From: Synergistota bacterium
Lineage (GTDB): Bacteria; Synergistota; JAGHAJ01
Direction of reading: 5' to 3'
Length of the DNA stretch: 5,007 bases
Assembly: GCA_021161545.1 (NCBI GenBank)
Contig: JAGHAJ010000243.1
Coordinates: forward strand, 1-5,007
The notes under the pieces were generated by a model. It was given only the letters and a program-made list of their open reading frames with translations, searched no databases and was not told where the DNA came from. Shown in pieces: positions 1 to 5,007 of the stretch (position 1 is the first letter of the stretch; every line of letters starts with the position of its first letter). Both the position numbers and the translations under genes were made by a program.

Positions 1-946
1 CCACATCTCTAATAGCAGAAAGCATTGTGGTATTTCTCGAAAGGCTTTCTGCATAAAGCTCTGGATAACCACCAGTAAGGTAGTAAAGGTCCGCATCAGG
101 AGGAAAGTCATCATGCAGAGGAGAAAAGAATTCAATCTCATACCCCTTACTTTCAAACCAGCGTAAATTCTCGGGGTATAGGAACAAAAAGGCCTCGTCT
201 TTGGATACAGCAACCTTACCAACACGCTTAACAACCTCTGTATCAAAATGATCCACGTTCACACAACGAAAGAACTTATCAACCTCACAATTCTCTCTTA
301 CGAGCTTTGCAGAGAGAGAGGCTACCCTCTTTACATCGGAAAAATCGGTATCAAGACCCAAATACCTACTTGGTATCTTCATACGAGAATCAAACGGAAG
401 ACTTCCCAGTACCTGCAAGCCGGTAAGGCTACAGATAGCATCTCTCTGCTTCTTAAATAGCCTATATGATTTTACCTTTGTGAATACAATTCCAATTATA
501 TCGGAGTTTGCACTATCTATTACCCCTTTTACCATAGCAGCTAATGTCTGCACACTTGGTATACTTTCTACCAGAAGGACAACAGGAAGATGCAACACAG
601 AAGATACTTCATCCGTAGAAGCCACTCCTTCCACAAGTCCATCAAGTAATCCCATAACACCTTCAACCACCACATACTCATTTCCCCATGCCCATTCAGA
701 GAAATGTTTCATGAGTCCACCCCTATCCAGAAAGAATCCATCAAGGGATGGACTTCTCCTACCTACAACCACTTCATGGTATATAGGGTCTATATAGTCA
801 GGCCCTATCTTAAATGAAACAAGCCGTTTTCCCCTTAACAACTCCAGCAAACCAAGGGTAAATGTTGTCTTGCCAACCCCTGTATTAAGCCCTGCAATCA
901 CTACTGAGCTTACCTTCCTACAATTCCCATTGCCTTTCTTACACAC
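1..946 (-). CDS. cbiA: Cobyrinic acid a,c-diamide synthase CbiA (3' end cut by window edge)
   Basis: CbiA uses ATP and glutamine to amidate the a and c acetate side chains of the cobalt-containing ring intermediate (cob(II)yrinate or its anaerobic equivalent). Counting from GTG-946, 315 codons are visible of about 450-460 expected. The dethiobiotin-synthetase-like ATPase domain shows VVIAGLNTGVGKTT (15-28, P-loop), FKIGPDYIDPIYHE (45-58), LDGFF (68-72) and VVVEGVMGLLDG (92-103). Next come LPFDSRMKIPSRYLGL (183-198) and the start of the glutamine amidotransferase domain: DEAFLFLYPENL (250-261), FFSPL (273-277) and LTGGYPELYAE (290-300). The window ends before the expected catalytic Cys. Two starts are possible. 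GTG-946 overlaps the binding-protein gene by 37 bases and supplies the usual KV..VVIAG first strand. GTG-901 lies eight bases after that gene's stop with GGAAGG upstream, but gives only one residue before IAG. An in-frame stop four codons before 954 excludes anything longer. I prefer 946, without certainty. No truncation or frameshift is seen. Confidence 0.92.
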   Translation of the reverse strand, partial: MCKKGNGNCRKVSSVVIAGLNTGVGKTTFTLGLLELLRGKRLVSFKIGPDYIDPIYHEVVVGRRSPSLDGFFLDRGGLMKHFSEWAWGNEYVVVEGVMGLLDGLVEGVASTDEVSSVLHLPVVLLVESIPSVQTLAAMVKGVIDSANSDIIGIVFTKVKSYRLFKKQRDAICSLTGLQVLGSLPFDSRMKIPSRYLGLDTDFSDVKRVASLSAKLVRENCEVDKFFRCVNVDHFDTEVVKRVGKVAVSKDEAFLFLYPENLRWFESKGYEIEFFSPLHDDFPPDADLYYLTGGYPELYAESLSRNTTMLSAIRDV

Positions 947-2277
947 CTTATCACTTCCCTACCAGAAACAACTCTATTGGGATAGAATCTTGCATTCTTC
1001 AATTTCATTATTCCATTTGAAACAACTGCCTCCACATGACTGTAAAACGGGCTACCCTCTACAACATCTTTTATAGGAAATTGCTTACCCTCTGGAAGGT
1101 CAAACAAAACGAATATCGCATATGCAAGTTCTTTCCGTGTTACAGGTTTCTTCGGATAAAAATAATACGGTGAATCTAAAGGTATGAACGAGTGGTACGC
1201 AGCAGTCTCTGCATAAAGGTACTCATGGCTATCATAATTCACATCCTTAAAATAGCCATAAAAGTGCCTACCTCCCGGAGTAGTAATATAATCACGCCTC
1301 CAGTATCTTCTATACCCTGGCGTCTTGTATCTCATATTTGTCAGCTTCACAACTATCTCAGCAAACTGTATCCTATTTATAGGCTTATCGTTGTCATACT
1401 TTGAAACATCATTAAAATACCTCGGATACATTATTCTGCCAAGTTCCTCAATCCCATACAAAAGCCTCATCGTTGGCCTTGAAACTATCTTTTCGTCTAT
1501 GATATAAACCTGATGCTCCCTCACAGCCTTTATTGCACCATACCCACTCTCCTCATATATCTTCCTCAATTTCACATGGTTCATTGCACCCCTTTGAGCT
1601 ATATAAACATCTATTTCATCTGCATGAGACAGAAGTTTTTCCTTGGAGTAGTAGGCAATATTCGAACCTTTTTTGGCAACTACTGCATCCGTCGCCACAT
1701 CTATCCCACCAGCAATCTCAAGAGCTGTGTGGGCTATGGACATTGGAGCTACAGTCTTTGGTCCCCTGTGTATGGACTCAAAAAACACCCTCTTCCTCTC
1801 AGATTTCGGTATCTTGCTAACTATTCCTCTTATCTTCTTGGCTCCAGTCTTAAACCTCTTAATCATGGCTTTGGCCTGTTCAACCCTACCAGTGAGCCTC
1901 CCAAGTTCAAGCCAGTAAGAGAACATCTGAGAAAATGTATTGGGCTGCAAGGACACTAAGTTTATGCCAGCATCTTTCAGCTTTTTAACAAAAGACGGAT
2001 GTCTCCTTTGTATGAACGGTCTTATCAGAACAAGGTCTGGTCCTGCAGATATAATTTTCTCCGGGTCTTCCCTATAACTGAAAACTGGTTTCCGCAACGC
2101 CTGCGGGGGAAACGCTTCACTCGTAGAGACTCCTATAATTTGCTTATTTAACCCAAGACTAAAGAGATTCTCTGTATGAGCAGCATACAGAGATATTATC
2201 CTATTATATTGCCCAGCATAGGCCACAGCATCAAAAAAGAGCACAAAAAACAAAAAAACAACAAGGAATCTTTTCAT
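910..2277 (-). CDS. BtuF-like ABC substrate-binding protein with C-terminal SLH module
   Basis: This 455-residue exported protein should capture the cargo outside the membrane and deliver it to the adjacent permease. Residues 1-21 form a signal peptide: MKR, then a Phe/Val/Leu-rich core, ending AYA before Gly22. There is no lipobox cysteine, so it is not a typical lipoprotein. Residues about 24-290 are a helical-backbone binding domain of the BtuF/FepB type: RIISLYAAHTENLFSLGL (26-43), IIGVST (47-52), DPEKIISAGPDLVLI (71-85), VFFESIHRGPKTVAP (164-178) and ALEIAGGIDVATDA (185-198). Residues about 290-455 read as SLH repeats, best seen as FKDVNYDS...YAETAAYHSFIPL followed by VTRKE (343-383), and IKDVVEGSPFYSHVEAVVSNG (402-422). 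The first repeat is partial or interrupted. The protein is much longer than ordinary BtuF (about 250-300 residues) because of this module, which would tether it to the cell wall or S-layer. Ligand identity is unknown. The start is set by a good ribosome binding site. Confidence 0.9.
   Translation of the reverse strand: MKRFLVVFLFFVLFFDAVAYAGQYNRIISLYAAHTENLFSLGLNKQIIGVSTSEAFPPQALRKPVFSYREDPEKIISAGPDLVLIRPFIQRRHPSFVKKLKDAGINLVSLQPNTFSQMFSYWLELGRLTGRVEQAKAMIKRFKTGAKKIRGIVSKIPKSERKRVFFESIHRGPKTVAPMSIAHTALEIAGGIDVATDAVVAKKGSNIAYYSKEKLLSHADEIDVYIAQRGAMNHVKLRKIYEESGYGAIKAVREHQVYIIDEKIVSRPTMRLLYGIEELGRIMYPRYFNDVSKYDNDKPINRIQFAEIVVKLTNMRYKTPGYRRYWRRDYITTPGGRHFYGYFKDVNYDSHEYLYAETAAYHSFIPLDSPYYFYPKKPVTRKELAYAIFVLFDLPEGKQFPIKDVVEGSPFYSHVEAVVSNGIMKLKNARFYPNRVVSGREVIRCVRKAMGIVGR
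913..1422 (-). other. SLH-repeat region encoded at the 3' end of the binding-protein gene
   Basis: This stretch encodes residues 286-455. Repeat 1 is degenerate: YFND near 287-290, then DKPINRIQFAEIVVKL (297-312). Repeat 2 (about 342-394) is the best, with FKDV, a helix with YAETAAYHSFI, YFYPKKPVTRKELAYAIFVLF, and a TRKE motif matching the canonical TRAE. Repeat 3 (about 400-452) has IKDV, VEAVVSNGIM, FYPNRVVSGREVIRCV, where SGRE replaces TRAE. Known SLH modules use three such repeats to bind pyruvylated or similar wall polymers, or outer-membrane-linked partners. Anchoring here is inferred from that family role. Confidence 0.75.
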
Positions 2278-2283
2278 ATCAAT

Positions 2284-3066
2284 CTACCTCCCATACGGTA
2301 TTATCACTGGATGCGGATACCCCTCATCCAGTATCACCTTAACCTTCACCGAAAATACATCTTCTACTATTTCAGGCACCATTACTTCACGGACTTCTCC
2401 TTTATACTCTATCCGCCCATTCTTCATGAAAAACACATAATCCCCATACATAGATGCAAGACTGAGGTCATGAAATACAGAGACTACAGTAACTCCTTTC
2501 CTGGCAGTCATTCTCTTTATTCTACCTAAAATCTCATGCGTGTAATACGGGTCCAGATTTGAAGTTGCCTCGTCAAGAAAAACAATTGGCGTGTCTTGAA
2601 CTATCACTCTCCCCAGAAAACAACGCTGTCTTTCACCCCCACTTATCTGCGTTATAGGCCTGTTAAGCAATTCACCAAGTCCAAGCTCATCTATCACACT
2701 ATCCACCAATCTCAAATCCTCAATATCCAGTGTTCCAAAGGCATCCCTATACGGATGCCTACCCATAACCAGCACATCAAATACGCAAAAATCAAATAAA
2801 ACACTGGTATCTTGCGGCAAAACTGCTACCTTTCTTGCAATATCTCTCCTTGTCATATCACGTATATCCCTATCCATAAGTTTAACTCTTCCTCTCTGAG
2901 GTTTTATACTCCCAGAGAGAATATCTAAAAGGGTGGTCTTTCCAGAGCCATTTGGTCCCACAACGGCATAAAACCTACCTTTCGACACATCGATGCTGAT
3001 CCTATCTATTATCTTGTTACCTTCTATAAAATACTCCAATTCTATCGCTTCTATCACCTTTTCCAC
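2284..3066 (-). CDS. ABC transporter ATP-binding protein, BtuD/FecE family
   Basis: This is the cytoplasmic ATPase that drives the adjacent permease. Starting at GTG-3066 gives 260 residues, typical for the family. All nucleotide-binding motifs are intact: Walker A GPNGSGKTT (37-45), Q-loop LPQDT (83-87), signature ISGGERQR (141-148), Walker B IVFLDEAT (161-168, catalytic Glu166), D-loop SNLD (169-172) and switch His199 in FHDLSLA. The VMGRHPY stretch (100-106) after the Q-loop is characteristic of the iron-chelate, haem and B12 importer ATPases. The start was chosen because AGGAGG precedes it at ideal spacing. The longer in-frame version from ATG-3165 adds 33 residues (Cys- and Arg-rich, unlike the family) that merely re-read permease coding sequence in another frame. 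The start overlaps the permease end by 13 bases, and the stop lies six bases before the binding-protein ATG, as expected of one transcript. Confidence 0.94.
   Translation of the reverse strand: MEKVIEAIELEYFIEGNKIIDRISIDVSKGRFYAVVGPNGSGKTTLLDILSGSIKPQRGRVKLMDRDIRDMTRRDIARKVAVLPQDTSVLFDFCVFDVLVMGRHPYRDAFGTLDIEDLRLVDSVIDELGLGELLNRPITQISGGERQRCFLGRVIVQDTPIVFLDEATSNLDPYYTHEILGRIKRMTARKGVTVVSVFHDLSLASMYGDYVFFMKNGRIEYKGEVREVMVPEIVEDVFSVKVKVILDEGYPHPVIIPYGR
2286..2292 (-). promoter_or_regulatory. Ribosome binding site of the binding-protein gene
   Basis: GGGAGGT on the minus strand lies eight bases before the ATG at 2277 and overlaps the last codons and stop of the ATPase gene. It supports the ATG start and the signal peptide that follows it. 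Confidence 0.75.
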
Positions 3067-4118
3067 AAGTGCCCTCCTTTCATCCTCTTCCTGAAGACAA
3101 AGGCAAAAAACGGACCTCCTATCAATGCCGTTAGGACCCCTATAGGAATCTCTACAGGTAACCACACCCTCGAAACATTATCCGCAGTAGATAAGAAAAT
3201 AGCTCCTCCTAATGCTGATATAACCAATAACCGCCTGTTGTCAGCACCTACTAAAAACCTAAAAAGATGTGGGACAATAATACCAACAAAACCTATTATC
3301 CCACACACCGAAACCGTTGCGGCAGTCAGAACAGAAGCTACCACAAGCAGAACAGTCCTCAATCTCGTAGGATTGACACCAAGGGAAACTGCCACTCTAT
3401 CACCAAAAGAAAGTACATTTATGTCCTCTGCATATTGGTAGAATATAAGTCCAGACACTGCAGCGAAAACGGTCAGCATAAGAAGAGACACCCAATCCAT
3501 TGACGAAAAACTTCCCATAAGCCAAAAAATTATAGAACCCACTTCCTCACCTGCAATATATTTGGTAAAACTCAAACCTGCAGAGAAGAAAGCAGTAACT
3601 ATAACCCCAGACAGAATAAGAGATGTAGGCGAAATAACACCCCTAAACGTTGCCATCCTCATCACAAAAAGCAACGTCAAGATGGCAAACAAAAATGCTA
3701 CCAGCTGGGTAGAAAAAAATGCAAAGACACCAAATGGAAATACTATAGACACAGCAGCCCCAAATGACGCTCCTGCAGATATACCAAGTGTATAAGGGTC
3801 TGCAAGAGGGTTCAAGAGTATTCCCTGAAATATTACACCACACATAGAAAGCGAAGCCCCAACCACAGCAGATGAAAGTATCCTTGGAAGCCTCACATCC
3901 ATGACAATGTACCACTGTTTACCATAAAAGTGTCTTGCAACATCAGACCTACCAACAATCGTCTTGAATACTATGTCACCAACAGAGGAAATGGGTATGG
4001 ACATATAGCCCATACCCGCATATGCAACAATACTACCAACAAGAAGTACGACAAACAAGACAACAAATAGCTTAAATCTCCTGCCTCTCTCTACAACTAA
4101 AAGCTCAATCCTGCCCAT
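3054..4118 (-). CDS. ABC transporter permease, BtuC/FecCD family
   Basis: This is the inner-membrane channel subunit of a metal-chelate, corrinoid or haem importer; it would act as a homodimer. It has 354 residues, the usual size for the family, and is strongly hydrophobic throughout, consistent with about ten membrane helices. After a short basic tail (ERGRRFK, 10-16) comes the first helix (about 17-36). The family signature follows: VRLPRILSSAVVGASLSM (75-92), FQGILLNPLADPYTLG (97-112) and ISAGASFGAA (113-122). Also present are the FWLMGSFSS motif (198-206), LSFGDRVAVSLGVNP (236-250), GIIGFVGIIVPHLFRFLVG (273-291), with the region thought to contact the ATPase, and a C-terminal PIGVLTALIGGPFFAF stretch (325-340). 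The ATG at 4118 overlaps the end of cbiK and lacks a clear ribosome binding site, so translational coupling is likely. The 3' end overlaps the ATPase gene by 13 bases. Cargo cannot be read from the sequence; the cbiK and cbiA neighbours favour a corrinoid, tetrapyrrole or cobalt/iron chelate. Confidence 0.93.
   Translation of the reverse strand: MGRIELLVVERGRRFKLFVVLFVVLLVGSIVAYAGMGYMSIPISSVGDIVFKTIVGRSDVARHFYGKQWYIVMDVRLPRILSSAVVGASLSMCGVIFQGILLNPLADPYTLGISAGASFGAAVSIVFPFGVFAFFSTQLVAFLFAILTLLFVMRMATFRGVISPTSLILSGVIVTAFFSAGLSFTKYIAGEEVGSIIFWLMGSFSSMDWVSLLMLTVFAAVSGLIFYQYAEDINVLSFGDRVAVSLGVNPTRLRTVLLVVASVLTAATVSVCGIIGFVGIIVPHLFRFLVGADNRRLLVISALGGAIFLSTADNVSRVWLPVEIPIGVLTALIGGPFFAFVFRKRMKGGHLWKR
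3073..3078 (-). promoter_or_regulatory. Strong ribosome binding site that fixes the ATPase start
   Basis: AGGAGG on the minus strand stands six bases before the GTG at 3066. It lies within the final codons of the permease gene. This near-ideal site supports GTG-3066 over the in-frame ATG at 3165. Confidence 0.8.
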
Positions 4119-5005
4119 TTTATAGCATCTTTGAGATGCTGAACATAGATGTTAGCTATGGAGCCCATGCTGCCAAGTCCTTTAATTACAGGAATTACCC
4201 TTATACCTGCCCTTTTCATAACCATCTTCCAGCTATCTTTATCGTTTCCTGCCATATCATTATTCGCATGGTCACCAGCAACCACCATAAGTGGTTTAAG
4301 CACAACCTTTCTCACATGCTGAGACTTCAAAGCAGAAACCACATTATCAAGTGTAGGATGCCCCTCCACAGTTCCTACGAATATCTTCACCTTGGGATAC
4401 ATACTACGCAACTCTTCCTGAAGCTCATAGTATAAGCCTGTTGACCTGTGTTCATTTCCATGACCCATATATACCAATGCCGCATGTTTCTTCACCGCAA
4501 ATTCTACATCTGGTTTCAATGCAACCGCAACCGCCTTCAAGTCTTCATGATATGTCCCATCACCCTTATATACTCCTGCCCTACCAAGCAAAGGCCTTCC
4601 AAGGACTATACACCTGAATGGCTTATTCTTCAATTGCAGAGTCCGAATGGAAACAAGAGCATCAACAACATTAACAAGGTCTTGATACTCCTCCCCATCA
4701 GTCACCTGAAGAGGCTGAACTGCTATTGTCCTATAACCTTCATCTGACATATCAGCAAGAAGTGCCAGAGGTGACTTGATATGGTATATCCCTTCCGGAA
4801 TCTCAGGATGTTCTTTCTTAAATAGCCTGTCATTCGCACGCTTATGCCATATACCCCTTATAATAGAAGAAGTAAATGCAAGCCTGACATCTACCTTTGG
4901 AAATGCTGATTTCACCTTACTGTAAATGTTCAGGATAGCACCAAGAGCAGTAGGATAACTCGTCCCAAACGCTGCTACCACTACACCTTTCTTATTCAGA
5001 TGCAT
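4097..5005 (-). CDS. cbiK: Sirohydrochlorin cobaltochelatase CbiK (anaerobic B12 pathway)
   Basis: This class II chelatase inserts Co2+ into sirohydrochlorin, an early step of anaerobic cobalamin synthesis. The visible reading frame gives 302 residues. Family landmarks are the N-terminal strand AAFGTSY (11-17), AFTSSIIRGIW (43-53), QPLQVTDGEEY (97-107), YMGHGNEH (179-186), GTVEGHPTLD (211-220) and VVAGDHANNDMAG (241-253), followed by DSWK. From knowledge of Salmonella CbiK, His182 and His246 match the two metal-binding and catalytic histidines. Glu214 lies in the third conserved motif. The protein is longer than Salmonella CbiK (about 264 residues), partly through extra sequence around residues 53-78, as I recall for homologues of sulfate and metal reducers. 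The ATG at 5005 has only two bases before it in the window, so no ribosome binding site can be judged and the true start may lie further upstream. As seen, there is no signal peptide, so the default reading is cytoplasmic. Its 3' end overlaps the permease gene by 22 bases. Confidence 0.93.
   Translation of the reverse strand: MHLNKKGVVVAAFGTSYPTALGAILNIYSKVKSAFPKVDVRLAFTSSIIRGIWHKRANDRLFKKEHPEIPEGIYHIKSPLALLADMSDEGYRTIAVQPLQVTDGEEYQDLVNVVDALVSIRTLQLKNKPFRCIVLGRPLLGRAGVYKGDGTYHEDLKAVAVALKPDVEFAVKKHAALVYMGHGNEHRSTGLYYELQEELRSMYPKVKIFVGTVEGHPTLDNVVSALKSQHVRKVVLKPLMVVAGDHANNDMAGNDKDSWKMVMKRAGIRVIPVIKGLGSMGSIANIYVQHLKDAIKWAGLSF
4124..4140 (-). promoter_or_regulatory. Perfect 7-bp hairpin just before the permease start codon
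   Basis: On the minus strand AGCATCT, a CAA loop and AGATGCT form a perfect inverted repeat inside the last codons of cbiK. It ends five bases before the permease ATG at 4118. No purine-rich Shine-Dalgarno sequence is visible there; the hairpin occupies the position where one would sit. A role in coupling permease translation to passage of ribosomes through cbiK is inference. The repeat could also be a chance product of the coding sequence. Confidence 0.35.
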
Positions 5006-5007
5006 TC

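Noticed and set aside
1513-1959. 148-residue plus-strand open frame, and other plus-strand frames such as 480-797 and 4136-4747
   Set aside because: They lie antisense to well-recognised genes, show no recognisable domain, have odd composition (Ser/Thr/His/Pro- or Tyr-rich) and lack good ribosome binding sites. They are shadows of cbiA, the binding protein and cbiK.
1910-2277. Possible lipoprotein signal in the binding protein
   Set aside because: No cysteine occurs near the end of the signal peptide; the sequence ends AYA before Gly-Gln, which fits ordinary signal peptidase I cleavage.
2298-2330. Short inverted repeats (GGTAT/ATACC and GGATG/CATCC) near the end of the ATPase gene
   Set aside because: The arms are only five bases with long loops, fully inside coding sequence, and no more than expected by chance.
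3643-3915. 90-residue minus-strand open frame inside the permease gene
   Set aside because: It is the permease sequence read in another frame: Cys/Trp-rich, with no family resemblance.
4124-4140. Rho-independent terminator between cbiK and the permease
   Set aside because: The hairpin has only seven base pairs, is not GC-rich, is followed by no run of T on the minus strand, and lies inside coding sequence of a continuing operon.
4119-5007. Cobalamin riboswitch or operon promoter
   Set aside because: The whole right end is cbiK coding sequence. Any leader would lie beyond position 5007, and no internal gap is large enough to hold one.

Overview
The window holds one tightly packed run of five genes, all on the minus strand and read from position 5007 down to 1. 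In transcription order they are: cbiK (anaerobic sirohydrochlorin cobaltochelatase, 5005-4097); a BtuC/FecCD-type ABC permease (4118-3054); its ATPase (3066-2284); a BtuF-like substrate-binding protein carrying a C-terminal S-layer-homology (SLH) module (2277-910); and cbiA (cobyrinic acid a,c-diamide synthase), which runs off the left edge. Neighbouring genes overlap or lie within a few bases of each other, so they very probably form one operon. Its promoter would lie to the right of the window and its end to the left. No non-coding stretch exceeds about 10 bases, and there is no RNA gene, mobile element, CRISPR array or terminator.

The two enzymes belong to the anaerobic (early cobalt insertion) cobalamin pathway. 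CbiK puts Co2+ into sirohydrochlorin near the start of corrin-ring construction. CbiA later amidates the a and c side chains of the cobalt-containing ring. The three genes between them form a complete ABC importer of the family that takes up vitamin B12, haem and ferric siderophores. The context suggests a corrinoid, another tetrapyrrole, or a cobalt or iron chelate as cargo, but the sequence alone does not decide this.

The organism is a bacterium of low-to-moderate GC. Arginine is written mainly AGA/AGG and ATA is common for isoleucine, a pattern often seen in anaerobes and thermophiles. The roughly 300-residue CbiK resembles forms I recall from sulfate- and metal-reducing bacteria. The SLH module implies a cell wall or S-layer that binds such domains. 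I cannot name the lineage with confidence.

The least ordinary points are the binding protein fused to an SLH module instead of carrying a lipid anchor, a tyrosine- and arginine-rich insert inside that module, and a perfect hairpin in the place where the permease gene's ribosome binding site should be.
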